Source: JBEKHI01 sp050012355 (GTDB lineage Bacteria > Actinomycetota > Actinomycetes > Streptosporangiales > Streptosporangiaceae). From it: 23,225 nt of DNA. The notes below the pieces were generated by a model. The model worked only from the letters and a program-made list of their open reading frames with translations. It had not been told where the DNA came from and searched no databases. The translations under genes were made by a program, and so were the position numbers. The stretch is from positions 1-23,225 of the forward strand of contig JBEKHI010000086.1 in NCBI GenBank assembly GCA_050012355.1, read 5' to 3'. Shown in pieces: positions 6,804 to 14,173 of this stretch. Numbering within the stretch: the stretch's first letter is position 1; each line of letters begins with the position of its first letter.

Positions 6804-7328
6804 TCAGAACCGGAAGCGAGTCAGGCCGCCCGGCTCCTTCGCCAAGGTCACGATCGCCGATCGTAGGTCAATGCGATACACGTTCCACGGCGGCGGCCCT
6901 TGCGACGGTGCGTTGAACGGGGCAGTGATGCCCGCTCCGCTGGCGTCGGGTTTGGCCGGCCAGCCGTTATCCGCCCACACCTTCGCAACACGCGCCAGTG
7001 CACCCCGCTCGGTCACTCGCGCAGCGTCCCCCTCGATCACGACGTCCGCGTCGCGGACCGACACCGCGACCGAACACCGCGGATCGCGCGCGACATTGCG
7101 CCCCTTCCGCGTGCCTGCACCCGTCTGGAACCAGAACGTGCCCTCCAGCCACACCGCACCGACCGCAGTCACATGCGGGCTACCGTCCGCGTTGACCGTG
7201 GCCAGCCAGGTCGTGCGGGAGTTCGGCGCGTCCGGCGCGGGCGCCGACCCCGCATCGAGCTTGGCAGTAACTGCGGCCCAGTCCACCGGCGGCAGCCCAT
7301 CCGCCTTACCCAGATTCGTGATCTCCAT
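6804..7328 (-). CDS. Pyridoxamine 5'-phosphate oxidase-like flavoprotein
   Basis: This 174-residue protein has the FMN-binding split-barrel fold. TTWLATVNADGSPHVTAVGA (about 39-58) gives the first strands, and the WLEGTFWFQTGAGTRKGRNV segment carries the phosphate-contacting Thr/Arg/Lys. RDPRCSVAVSVRDADVVIEG follows, and VYRIDLRSAIVTL near the end is the strand before the C-terminal TRFRF tail. Such proteins bind FMN, F420 or haem and often reduce or sequester small molecules. The ATG at 7328 is chosen because GAGGAAGGGA lies upstream; the longer frame adds nothing conserved. It is convergent with the SDR. It is a distant relative of the broken gene at 19128-19656. Confidence 0.88.
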   Translation of the reverse strand: MEITNLGKADGLPPVDWAAVTAKLDAGSAPAPDAPNSRTTWLATVNADGSPHVTAVGAVWLEGTFWFQTGAGTRKGRNVARDPRCSVAVSVRDADVVIEGDAARVTERGALARVAKVWADNGWPAKPDASGAGITAPFNAPSQGPPPWNVYRIDLRSAIVTLAKEPGGLTRFRF

Positions 7329-7437
7329 AAGGAATCCCTTCCTCGCCCACCGGGCATCCTGGCTAATAGCGTCTGGCAGATAAGACGCGCGGCGACCGGG
7401 TAAGTCATCGAGCATATGCAGGTCACATAGGCGACAC

Positions 7438-7454
7438 CTCAAGGCGGACTTGAG
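7438..7454. promoter_or_regulatory. 6-bp dyad upstream of the flavoprotein gene
   Basis: CTCAAG (7438-7443) and CTTGAG (7449-7454) flank GCGGA. The half-sites resemble those of MerR-family operators (compare the stronger one at 5282-5301), and the site lies about 110 bases upstream of the minus-strand flavoprotein start. No 19-bp-spaced promoter is evident around it, so this may be coincidence. Confidence 0.3.
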
Positions 7455-7472
7455 ATAACGGCGGCTAAGCGC

Positions 7473-7505
7473 GCTTCACGTTGCGGGAACTCGACAACGC
7501 GAAGC
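7473..7505 (-). terminator. Hairpin downstream of lsr2
   Basis: GCTTCACGTTG (7473-7483) pairs with CAACGCGAAGC (7495-7505) with one A-C mismatch around an 11-base loop. Flanking CGGCGG and CCGCCG can extend it. It starts about 17 bases beyond the stop of the minus-strand lsr2 gene. There is no U tract. Confidence 0.55.
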
Positions 7506-7521
7506 CGCCGCCTGATGGTGA

Positions 7522-7854
7522 TTACTTTCCTGCTGCTTCCTGGTACTTAGCGATGATCTCGGCGGGTACCCGGCCGCGCTCGGCGACCGTGAGCCCCTGC
7601 GCCTTCGCCCATTCCCGGATCGCGGTGGTGTCCTGCCGCGACGGGCGTGGCCCCCGGCCCGGACGCCGTCCGGCACCGCCCGCGGCCTTGCGGGCATGTT
7701 CCAGGTATTTCCCGAGCGCATCGCGCAGTTCCGCCGCGTGCTTGGCGTTCAGGTCGATCTCGTAGTTGCCGCCGTCCAGCCCGAACCGGACCGTGCCCTC
7801 CGCCTCACTGCCGTCGATGTCGTCCACGAACGACACCTGCACCCGCTGAGCCAT
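7522..7854 (-). CDS. lsr2: Lsr2-type nucleoid-associated protein
   Basis: This 110-residue protein is an H-NS-like silencer that bridges AT-rich, often foreign, DNA. The N-terminal dimerisation domain is clear (MAQRVQVSFVDDIDGSEAEG, then a VRFGLDGGNYEIDLNAKHA segment and LRDALGKYLEHARK). A basic Gly/Arg/Pro linker follows. The C-terminal DNA-binding domain reads TTAIREWAKAQGLTVAERGR, then VPAEIIAKYQEA, with the Arg-Gly-Arg (residues about 95-97) that enters the minor groove as an AT-hook-like motif. ATG 7854 is chosen for its GGAGAGGA sequence and the canonical MA(Q/K) start; the longer frame adds 12 unrelated residues. A copy in an accessory region full of decayed genes may be a second, paralogous Lsr2. 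Confidence 0.95.
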   Translation of the reverse strand: MAQRVQVSFVDDIDGSEAEGTVRFGLDGGNYEIDLNAKHAAELRDALGKYLEHARKAAGGAGRRPGRGPRPSRQDTTAIREWAKAQGLTVAERGRVPAEIIAKYQEAAGK

Positions 7855-8090
7855 CAGCAGACCATCCTCTCCCTGCCCGCAATTAATCACATATGGAATA
7901 GAGCCACCGGCGAGCGCGGAAAAACCGCGGGCCGTCTACCTGCCCTCTGCACGCAGCTTACCGGGCGGTAGCGAGGAAAACGGTCAGCGAGCGTGCGACC
8001 GAAGACGAAAACGCCGCCTGCGCAATCGATCGCAGCGGGGCGCAACGTCCTGTCCGCCGTGGATAATGCTATTGCTGGCCGGTAACGCTA

Positions 8091-8283
8091 GTCGCGGGCC
8101 TCTCCGGCGGTGCGCTCTTCCCATTCGGGCTTGGTTAGCGCGTACTCGACCTCGCCGTGCTCGGCCCCTTCGATGTCCGCATTTCTCCATAACGCGCCGC
8201 GACGAGGTGTTGACCGCCATCGTGAGCGCGAACACCAGCTCGACGCCAAGGCCGGTGGACCCCCTGCTGACCAGCGCACGTGC
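8091..8283 (-). pseudogene. GNAT acetyltransferase remnant with internal deletion and frameshift
   Basis: Two minus-strand frames together spell the C-terminal half of a GNAT of the RimJ-like type. From about 8283 to 8176, ALVSRGSTGLGVELVFALTM leads into AVNTSSRRVMEKCG. Then, from about 8180 in another frame, IEGAEHGEVEYALTKPEWEE ends at the TAG/TGA region near 8088. The usual linker between 'MEK.Gf' and 'EHGEVEYAL' (about ten residues) is missing, so a deletion with a frame change has occurred. The acetyl-CoA loop half is absent. The 5' end runs into the upstream region of the esterase gene. Confidence 0.75.
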
Positions 8284-8329
8284 TTGCGGCATGCTGGGGT
8301 GACGCGAGGGACCAACGTGAGGAGAGCGA

Positions 8330-9358
8330 ATGCTGCCCTGGTCAGCAGATCTGGCTGGACGTATCGACGAGCACGTGATCACCAGCGAACTGCTGCGAGA
8401 CAACTCGCTGGGTGACCCGTGCGATCGGCCGCTGCTCGTCTACGTGCCGCCGGGGTACGAGGACGATCCAGGGCGCCGCTACCCCGCCGTCTACGTCATT
8501 CAGGGCTATACCGGGCACGTCAGCATGTGGCGCAACCGGTCACCGTACCGGCAGCCGTTCCCGGAGACCGCCGACGCGATGTTCGCCCGCGGTGAGGCCC
8601 CGCCCGCGCTGGTCGTGTTCGTGGACGCGTGGACGAAGTACGGCGGCAGCCAGTTCGTCGACTCCCCCGGCACCGGCCGGTACCACTCCTACCTGTGTGA
8701 GGAGGTCGTGCCCTGGGTCGACGTGCATTACCGCACATTGGCAGCCGCGCCGCACCGGGCTATCACTGGCAAGTCCAGCGGCGGCTTCGGCGCTATGATC
8801 ACCCCGATGCTGCGGCCCGACCTGTTCGGCGCGCTGGGCACGCACGCAGGCGACACCCTGTACGAGTACTCCTACCTCCCCGAGTTCCCCAAGGCCGCCC
8901 GGCATCTGCGCGATTACGACGGTGACATCTGGCGCTGGTGGGCCGACTTCGAGTCCCGCCCCTCGTTCACCAAGCCCGAAGACCACGACCTGCTGATGCT
9001 GCTCGGCGTCTCGGCATGCTTCTCCGCGAACCCGGACGGCTCGGTCGAGCTGCCGTTCGACCCCGGCACTGGCCAGCTTCGGCCCGACGTATGGCAGCGC
9101 TGGCTGGACTGGGACCCAGTCCGGATGGCCCCCCAGTACGCAGACGCCCTCGCTGCCCAGCGCGGCATCTGGATTGACGCCGGGACCCGGGATGAATGGT
9201 TTCTGGACCTCGGGGCCACGGCGTTCCGCGAGACTCTGCGCGACATCGGCGTCGCCGACGACGTGATCCAGTTCGAGCTGTTCGACGCCACCCACATGAG
9301 CATCGACTACCGCTACCCGATGTCGCTGGCCTGGCTGTGCCACCGCATAGCGGAATGA
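8330..9358 (+). CDS. Alpha/beta-hydrolase esterase (esterase D / PF00756 type)
   Basis: This 342-residue enzyme lacks a signal peptide and is probably cytoplasmic. LLVYVPPGYEDDPGRRYPAV is the typical start of the putative-esterase fold. ITGKSSGGFGAM carries the G-x-S-x-G nucleophile elbow with Ser149. The charge-relay acid is probably Asp288 (AGTRDEW), and the His is His322 (DATHMSIDYRYP). The WRNRSPYRQPF loop after the oxyanion strand is conserved among actinomycete homologues. ATG at 8330 has AGGAGA upstream. It is convergent with the membrane-protein pair, with only a seven-base gap between stops. The natural ester substrate is unknown. Confidence 0.9.
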   Translation: MLPWSADLAGRIDEHVITSELLRDNSLGDPCDRPLLVYVPPGYEDDPGRRYPAVYVIQGYTGHVSMWRNRSPYRQPFPETADAMFARGEAPPALVVFVDAWTKYGGSQFVDSPGTGRYHSYLCEEVVPWVDVHYRTLAAAPHRAITGKSSGGFGAMITPMLRPDLFGALGTHAGDTLYEYSYLPEFPKAARHLRDYDGDIWRWWADFESRPSFTKPEDHDLLMLLGVSACFSANPDGSVELPFDPGTGQLRPDVWQRWLDWDPVRMAPQYADALAAQRGIWIDAGTRDEWFLDLGATAFRETLRDIGVADDVIQFELFDATHMSIDYRYPMSLAWLCHRIAE

Positions 9359-9365
9359 CGGAGTA

Positions 9366-9893
9366 TTAGTCCTGGCTATCGATCTCGCTCGCGGCGGAAG
9401 CGGTTGCCCGCGGCTGCGGATCGTAGTCGGCGCTGCCACCTGCCGCTGGGGGTACGGCTTTGGTACGCCTAGCCCAGTAGCGTAGCCAGAGCAGGCCGAA
9501 AACGGGAAGGACGAGCGGAACGAAGCCGTAGCCGCTGCCATAGCCGGACCACACCGTGGCATCGGGGAAGACGGCCGGGTCCGCGACGCTCCAGGTGCCG
9601 ACCGCGAGCACGCCGACGAATTCCACCGAGCAGGACACGACGGCGATCCGGCGCGCTACCGGAGTGCCGCGGGTGAGCGTGACCGTGGCCAGAATGTAAA
9701 CCACGCCGGCGAAGGCCGACAGCAGGTAGGCAACCGGGGCATGGCTGAACTTCGTCGCGATCTGTACCCCGGCCCGCGCGGAAGCTGAGAGCGCGAACAG
9801 GCCGTAGACGGCGACCAGCAGCCGACCGGGACCTGTCCTGGTCGACTCCGGCTGTGATGCCACGGTCTCGGGCGGCGTCGTGGGCTCAGACAT
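9366..9893 (-). CDS. Conserved actinobacterial four-helix membrane protein
   Basis: This 175-residue protein has a Ser/Thr/Pro-rich cytosolic start, then four hydrophobic segments (near 24-43, 53-73, 81-103 and 124-140), and ends in a polar tail. The LLVAVYGLFALSASARAGVQ motif, the KFSHAPVAYLLSAFAGVVYI stretch and the FPDATVWS..YG..F.PLVLPV loop are the pattern of a widespread 'integral membrane protein' of actinomycetes, always found beside the other small membrane protein upstream. The two overlap by eight bases. The function is unknown; the pairing suggests a heteromeric membrane complex. No transporter or enzyme motif is visible. Confidence 0.8.
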   Translation of the reverse strand: MSEPTTPPETVASQPESTRTGPGRLLVAVYGLFALSASARAGVQIATKFSHAPVAYLLSAFAGVVYILATVTLTRGTPVARRIAVVSCSVEFVGVLAVGTWSVADPAVFPDATVWSGYGSGYGFVPLVLPVFGLLWLRYWARRTKAVPPAAGGSADYDPQPRATASAASEIDSQD

Positions 9894-10302
9894 GGATCGC
9901 CGGCCAGATCTCGTGCAGCCGGACCATCAGCACGGCCGCGACCAGCCCGGCCAGGGCGATAACCGCCGGGCCCCAGCGTGACCGTTCCATCGCCCCCCAG
10001 AATCCCGCTACCAGCGGGACAAGCGGCGTCGCGATCAGGTATCCGATGAGCGTAGGCAGCGAGGCCGGGCGTCCGCCGCCGACGAGCCGGGCCACGATGA
10101 TGCCGACCAGGACAAGAAGCAGGATCTCGAGGACGCCAAGTGCGACGAGCAGGCTGAGGCCCATTCGCCGGTTGAAGGCGGTCATCAGCAGCGCGTACCC
10201 GGCAAGCGCGAGACCGGCGACGATAATCGTCGTGGGAACGGCACCATTCACGAACAATACGTTACTACGTTTCGTAGTAACGGGTACTGGCTCAGGCGTC
10301 AC
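9886..10302 (-). CDS. Conserved small membrane protein, partner of the downstream gene
   Basis: The protein has up to 138 residues and four predicted hydrophobic segments (roughly 22-42, 48-72, 83-103 and 113-130). The motifs LVALGVLEILLLVLVGI, GYLIATPLVPLVAGFWGAME and RSRWGPAVIALAGLVAAVL match the usual partner of the preceding family. The start is uncertain. GTG 10302 overlaps the arginine-deiminase stop by 11 bases but would place a perfect operator palindrome (10260-10282) inside the gene. GTG 10251 would leave the palindrome as a promoter-proximal operator and still give a complete first membrane helix. Neither start has a clear Shine-Dalgarno sequence. Confidence 0.75.
   Translation of the reverse strand: MTPEPVPVTTKRSNVLFVNGAVPTTIIVAGLALAGYALLMTAFNRRMGLSLLVALGVLEILLLVLVGIIVARLVGGGRPASLPTLIGYLIATPLVPLVAGFWGAMERSRWGPAVIALAGLVAAVLMVRLHEIWPAIHV
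10260..10282. promoter_or_regulatory. Perfect 10-bp palindrome, BlaI/CopY-like operator
   Basis: CGTTACTACG (10260-10269) and CGTAGTAACG (10273-10282) are exact reverse complements around TTT. The TACTACG...CGTAGTA core resembles operators of BlaI/MecI/CopY-type repressors in actinobacteria (from memory). It sits at the start of the membrane-protein pair and suggests that these two genes have their own promoter rather than depending on arcA. Confidence 0.65.
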
Positions 10303-11509
10303 GTTCGATGGGGCAGGTCATGCAGCGCGGGCCGCCTCTCCCCCGGCCGAGTTCGCCGCCCGGCACCGTAATCACCTCGATGCCGTTGTCCTGGAGGTAG
10401 CTGTTGGTGGTGACGTTCCGCTCATAGGCGATGACCACTCCCGGCTCGACCGCGAGCACGTTGCAACCGTCGTCCCACTGCTCCCTCAGGGCGGAACGGA
10501 CGTCTTGCACGGCGGTCAGCACCGTGATCGCCGGCAAGCCGAGCGCGGCGGCCACGGCGCGGTGCATGTCCTCCGGAGGGTGATCGGTTACCTTGAGCTC
10601 GCGGGCCGTCGCGCCCGGCTCGACCGTGTAGGACGGCAGCATGCCCATCCCCGCGTACTTGGTGAACACCCCGTGGTCCGCCATCGTCAGCAGCGTGTCC
10701 AGATGCATGAACGCGCGGGTCTTCGGCATGTCGATGGCCACCAGGCAGTTGGCCGCCCTGGCTGCGAACAGCCGGCCGGCTAGCACCTCGACCGCCTGTG
10801 GCGTGGTCCGCTCGCTCATTCCGACCAGCACCGCCCCGTTACCGATGACCAGGATGTCGCCACCCTCGATGGTGGCCGGCAGAGCATCGGCGCCGTCGTA
10901 CCAGATATCGAAATCTGCCTGCGCGAACATCGGGTGCCACCGGTAGATGGCCTCATCAGTGATGGTCTCCGGGATCCGGGCCGGCCGGCGCATCGCGTTA
11001 ATGGACACCCCGCCGTAGATCCAGCACGAGGTGTCGCGCTGGTAGAGCAGGTTCGGCAGCGGTGCGAGCACGAAATCGTCGGGATCCAGTGAGTGGAAGG
11101 CGATGCTCTTGGGCTCCGGGCCGAACTCAGCGATCTCGCGCTTGGTGATCCCTCCGGCCAGGAACCTCGCCAGCCGCGCCGAGTCCAGCCCATCCATCGC
11201 GGCGCGCAAGGCGGAGGCGGCGAGCGGCCCGTGCCAGCGCGGGTCGAAGACCCTATCGAGGACATATTCCCGCGCGTCCGAGATGTCCAGGGTCTGGGTG
11301 AGCAGATCGCCGTAGTAGTGGACCACCACATCCCGGGAGCGCAGCACGTCAGCGAACGCGTCGTGCTCGGCCTGCGCCCTGCTCACCCAGAGCACATCGT
11401 CGAAGAGCAGGTCGGCGACGTTGTCTGGGGTCAGGCGCTTCAGCTCCAGATCGGGGCGGTGCAACACCACCTGCCGCAGGCGGCCGACCTCGGAATCCAC
11501 ACGAAACAT
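10292..11509 (-). CDS. arcA: Arginine deiminase
   Basis: This 405-residue enzyme hydrolyses L-arginine to citrulline and ammonia in the cytoplasm. All hallmark blocks are present: an N-terminal SEVGRLRQVVLHRPDLELKR, LLFDDVLWV with substrate-contacting Asp, NLLYQRDTSCWI, TIEGGDILVIGNG, the FMHLDTLLTM His-x-Asp block, and the C-terminal GGPRCMTCPI with the nucleophile Cys396. Length is normal. ATG 11509 has GGAG and a G-rich stretch upstream. No arcB (ornithine carbamoyltransferase), arcC (carbamate kinase) or arcD antiporter lies nearby, so this is a stand-alone enzyme, perhaps for acid or ammonia balance rather than ATP generation. The membrane-protein pair follows directly. Confidence 0.95.
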   Translation of the reverse strand: MFRVDSEVGRLRQVVLHRPDLELKRLTPDNVADLLFDDVLWVSRAQAEHDAFADVLRSRDVVVHYYGDLLTQTLDISDAREYVLDRVFDPRWHGPLAASALRAAMDGLDSARLARFLAGGITKREIAEFGPEPKSIAFHSLDPDDFVLAPLPNLLYQRDTSCWIYGGVSINAMRRPARIPETITDEAIYRWHPMFAQADFDIWYDGADALPATIEGGDILVIGNGAVLVGMSERTTPQAVEVLAGRLFAARAANCLVAIDMPKTRAFMHLDTLLTMADHGVFTKYAGMGMLPSYTVEPGATARELKVTDHPPEDMHRAVAAALGLPAITVLTAVQDVRSALREQWDDGCNVLAVEPGVVIAYERNVTTNSYLQDNGIEVITVPGGELGRGRGGPRCMTCPIERDA

Positions 11510-11644
11510 GACACCCCCGCTCCGGGAACGTTTCTACCCCTCAGTTATCTCATGACACACCACTGAGTTCGACTAGGCCGAAACACCCGCGATAAACCAA
11601 CAACAGCCGACCATAACGACGGTTCGCACATCCGAGAAGTGAAC

Positions 11645-12280
11645 CTACCCGGCGGACGGGTCGGTATCCGCCGACGGCAAGTCGCGCACCTGTTCCCGAG
11701 TGATGCTGAGCTGGATCCCGTCGTCAAAGCTGGCTACGCTGCTGAACGGGATCGCGACCTCCTTGCGGCCCAGCAGATGCCCTGTCCTGACCAGCACATG
11801 GGTCACCTTACGGCTGGCCGGGTCGATGCGGAGAGCGCGGATTGGCCCGACCTCGCCATCGGTCGCGTGCACGTGGCCGCCGTAGCTCTCTTCTACCTCA
11901 CCCGGCGGGATGACATCGATGGTTTCCTGTTCCGGGATACGCGGGATGGTGCCGCCCTCCACGATTGGCGCGCCCGCACCGACCCAGCCGGGCGGCAGCA
12001 ATTGGACCGGGGCTTCGTACCCGGGCACGAACTCCGCCAAAGTCTGCTCCGCAGCCTCAAGGCTCTCGAAGTCCGCCTCGGTGGAGCGGAGCCGGACCTC
12101 ACCCAAGGCCGCGTCGACAAGATCCAGTGGCACAAGCCGGGCAAGCCCGCTCCTGCCTTTCGGCTCGACCACCAGATGAGTGACCGTGCCAGCAGCGGGG
12201 TCGAGAACGACGGCCTTTATCTGGCCGCGGTACCCGTCACTGCCGATCGCCTCACTACCGAGAACAAGCGTTATCACCAC
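11645..12280 (-). CDS. PRC-barrel domain protein
   Basis: This 211-residue protein contains two PRC-barrel-like units. The N-terminal one runs from LGSEAIGSDGYRGQIKAVVL through THLVVEPKGRSGLARLVPL. The C-terminal one runs from GGHVHATDGEVGPIRALRID through VTHVLVRTGHLLGRKEVAIP. They are joined by an acidic, Pro-rich linker. The fold is known from photosynthetic reaction-centre H subunits and RimM, and in soil actinomycetes it occurs in stress-associated proteins of unclear role. There is no signal peptide or membrane helix. GTG 12280 or the adjacent GTG 12277 is the start; GGGAGG lies four or seven bases upstream, which slightly favours 12277. Confidence 0.85.
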   Translation of the reverse strand: MVITLVLGSEAIGSDGYRGQIKAVVLDPAAGTVTHLVVEPKGRSGLARLVPLDLVDAALGEVRLRSTEADFESLEAAEQTLAEFVPGYEAPVQLLPPGWVGAGAPIVEGGTIPRIPEQETIDVIPPGEVEESYGGHVHATDGEVGPIRALRIDPASRKVTHVLVRTGHLLGRKEVAIPFSSVASFDDGIQLSITREQVRDLPSADTDPSAG

Positions 12281-12341
12281 TGAGCCTCCCTTTACCCAGA
12301 CCCTAACGCTTGCACCGTCGCGCCGGACACTCAGCCACGCA

Positions 12342-13106
12342 CTACCCGGCCGCGGCTACCCGGGCAAGCGTGGCAACGTATCCGGGGATGACCACGGTCA
12401 CATCGCCATCAGCGAAAACGGCTTTCAGCGTCTCCTGGCACCAGTCACGGGCCTGTTCGGCGCTGCAGGCCCCGCGTGCGATGGCAACGTCCACGTTGAC
12501 CTCGCTGAGCATGTAACGCAGGTAAGCATCCAAGCTCATCGGCAGCCTGATCTCAACGTCTGTGAAGTGGAGCAGACGCAAGCCATAGGTGGCCAGGGGC
12601 AACTCCCGCACGTCAAGAGACTGCCAGCCAGGCGGTGACGGGAACCGTTGCTCGAACGAGGCGAACCAGGCCGCCAGGTCAGCGCCGCTTGCCGACCGCC
12701 GGCCAGCGGAAAAGTCGTACAGCAGGAACGTCCCGTCGCGGGCCAGCACCCGCGAAATCTCCGCCAGCGCCGACGGGAGGTCGGTGTAGTTCAGCGAGCC
12801 TGCCGCCGCGACCAGACCGAATGACCCGGCGGCGAACGGCAGCCGTTCGGCCTGGCCGATGACGAACCTGGCGCCCGGTGCGACGGAGTGGCGGTGGGCG
12901 AGCATCGTGGGGACCGGTTCCAGGCCGGTTACCCGCTGAGCCAAAGGCGCCAAGGCCGCGGTGGACAGGCCTGCGCCGCAGCCCACGTCCAAGGCCTCAT
13001 CGACCTGCCGGTCCAAGCGAGCCGACCGAAGGATCTGCTGGTGTATCGGTGGCCGGTCGAAAGCGTAGCCCGCCGCCAGCCGCTCGCTGTCGTAGACGCT
13101 TGTCAT
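12342..13106 (-). CDS. Class I SAM-dependent methyltransferase
   Basis: This 254-residue enzyme has motif I ALDVGCGAGLSTAAL (about residues 38-52), which binds S-adenosylmethionine. VTGLEPVPTML follows with the acidic residue for the ribose hydroxyls, then FVIGQAERLPFAAGSFGLV (motif II region) and LAEISRVLARDGTFLLYDF (motif III). The N-terminus (YDSERLAAGYAFDRPPIHQQ) is that of the UbiE/Methyltransf_11 group. The acceptor is unknown. ATG 13106 follows AGGAG very closely. It lies in a minus-strand run between the SRPBCC and PRC-barrel genes with short gaps, but no functional link is evident. Confidence 0.9.
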   Translation of the reverse strand: MTSVYDSERLAAGYAFDRPPIHQQILRSARLDRQVDEALDVGCGAGLSTAALAPLAQRVTGLEPVPTMLAHRHSVAPGARFVIGQAERLPFAAGSFGLVAAAGSLNYTDLPSALAEISRVLARDGTFLLYDFSAGRRSASGADLAAWFASFEQRFPSPPGWQSLDVRELPLATYGLRLLHFTDVEIRLPMSLDAYLRYMLSEVNVDVAIARGACSAEQARDWCQETLKAVFADGDVTVVIPGYVATLARVAAAG

Positions 13107-13180
13107 AGCTCCTAAAGGGTACGCTCGCCTAGCCGCTTGGCTCGAGAGCTCTCGGCGCGAACGCGCTCAGCCTGCCACGG

Positions 13181-13690
13181 CTACTGGCCCGCCAGGTCTT
13201 CATAGGGCGCGGTGAGCTCGGTCCACCGGCTCTGCCAGTCACCGGGCTCACCCCCGGCGAGGTAGGCGGCGAGATCTTCGATGTGGGCCTGCCACCCCGC
13301 CCCGTGGCTGGCGAGCTCGTCTAGGGGCAGGCCTCGCTCCTCGATCACCAGCACGGCCCGATCGCCTTCAGCTTTCAGCTGGGCTTCGACGACCGTCTCA
13401 TCGAACTCGCCCGAATTCAGCTTCAGCAGCAGCCGTCGCGGAGGCTCGCACGCCTCTACCCGCCCTGTGCCCTCCACGCTGCTGGTAAATCGGGCATGGA
13501 ACTCACCGCCGGGGCGAAGGTCGCCTTCAACCTCCGCGATCCAATGGGCGAGCCGACGAGGGTCGGTGAGCGCCGACCACAGGTCGCTGATATCGGTGTC
13601 GAAGCGGTCCTCCATGCGTACGGTGCCCTTGCCGTCAACTGACCGCAGACTGCCCAGGATGCGGGTGCCCGCGTGCGTTCCGTTGTTCAT
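13181..13690 (-). CDS. SRPBCC (AHSA1-like) domain protein
   Basis: This 169-residue single-domain protein belongs to the Bet v1/START-like superfamily. The core spans VRMEDRFDTDISDLWSALTD, RRLAHWIAEVEGDLRPGGEF, GTGRVEACEPPRRLLL and a C-terminal helix with GWQAHIEDLAAYLAGG. The fold forms a deep hydrophobic cavity, and members bind lipophilic ligands or act as chaperone-like or stress proteins. ATG 13690 has GGAG upstream, and its first bases overlap the stop of the ArsR gene (ATGA), so the pair is translationally coupled. ArsR-SRPBCC pairs of exactly this arrangement are very common in actinobacteria; the regulator normally controls the pair. The ligand is unknown. Confidence 0.92.
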   Translation of the reverse strand: MNNGTHAGTRILGSLRSVDGKGTVRMEDRFDTDISDLWSALTDPRRLAHWIAEVEGDLRPGGEFHARFTSSVEGTGRVEACEPPRRLLLKLNSGEFDETVVEAQLKAEGDRAVLVIEERGLPLDELASHGAGWQAHIEDLAAYLAGGEPGDWQSRWTELTAPYEDLAGQ

Positions 13691-14013
13691 CTTGTGCTCC
13701 TTCGCTCGTGCTTTCCCCGGGCAACTTCGGTGTGCAGGGCATCCAGCCGGTGCTCCCACAAGGCGCGGTAATGACCGAGCCATTCATCGACTTCGGCGAG
13801 CGGCTCCGGACACAGGGTGTAGACACGCCGCTGTGCCTCCTGGCGGGCCTCGACCAGCCCCGCTTCCCGCAGCACCCGAAGATGCCGCGACACCCCTGGC
13901 CGGGCGATCGGCAGCAGTGCCGCCAGCTCACCCGCCGTGGCGGGACCGCCTCTCAAGGTCTCCAGCACTACCCGCCGGTTCTCGTCCGACAGCGCCTGCA
14001 GAACAGCGTCCAT
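13687..14013 (-). CDS. ArsR family transcriptional regulator
   Basis: This 108-residue winged-helix repressor begins MDAVLQALSDENRRVVLETL, followed by GGPATAGELAALLPIARPGV, the recognition helix SRHLRVLREAGLV and the wing EARQEAQRRVYTLCPEPL. It has no Cys pair of the metal-sensing type, fitting the subgroup linked to SRPBCC genes. ATG 14013 is chosen because a -10 element ends six bases upstream and no Shine-Dalgarno sequence is present, which implies a leaderless message. Three AGGTAC repeats overlap the promoter and are the likely autoregulatory operator. It is coupled to the SRPBCC gene by a four-base overlap. Confidence 0.92.
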   Translation of the reverse strand: MDAVLQALSDENRRVVLETLRGGPATAGELAALLPIARPGVSRHLRVLREAGLVEARQEAQRRVYTLCPEPLAEVDEWLGHYRALWEHRLDALHTEVARGKHERRSTR

Positions 14014-14019
14014 GGGGCG

Positions 14020-14070
14020 AGAGTACCCAACTAGGTACGTAACAGTCAAGGTACATAACCGAACAGGTAC
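14020..14070 (-). promoter_or_regulatory. Leaderless ArsR promoter with three 16-bp-spaced repeats
   Basis: Reading the minus strand, TTGACT (14049-14044) and TACTCT (14025-14020) form a -35/-10 pair with an 18-base spacer. The ATG at 14013 lies at the expected transcription start. On the plus strand AGGTAC occurs at 14033, 14049 and 14065, an exact 16-base period, and a reversed GTACC lies at 14023-14027. Three sites on nearly one face of the helix, covering the promoter, suggest cooperative binding of the ArsR protein. Confidence 0.7.
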
Positions 14071-14173
14071 ACAGCAGGAGTGATCTGAGAGTCGTTGTGA
14101 ACTCCCGGCGAGCGCTGGCCGCGGCGAGACGATTAGCCTGTTCTCATGCCGATCGTACGATCCGGGTGCCACG

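Noticed and set aside
8540..9562. 340-codon minus-strand frame opposite the esterase
   Set aside because: It is antisense to an intact esterase with a visible triad, its translation is low-complexity, and it runs into the next gene's region.
11540..11567. CTCAGT...ACTGAG dyad upstream of arcA
   Set aside because: The arms have six bases with a 16-base gap; too weak to call an operator.
13143..13154. Palindrome CGAGAGCTCTCG as terminator of the SRPBCC gene
   Set aside because: It has no loop and no extension of the stem; weak evidence.
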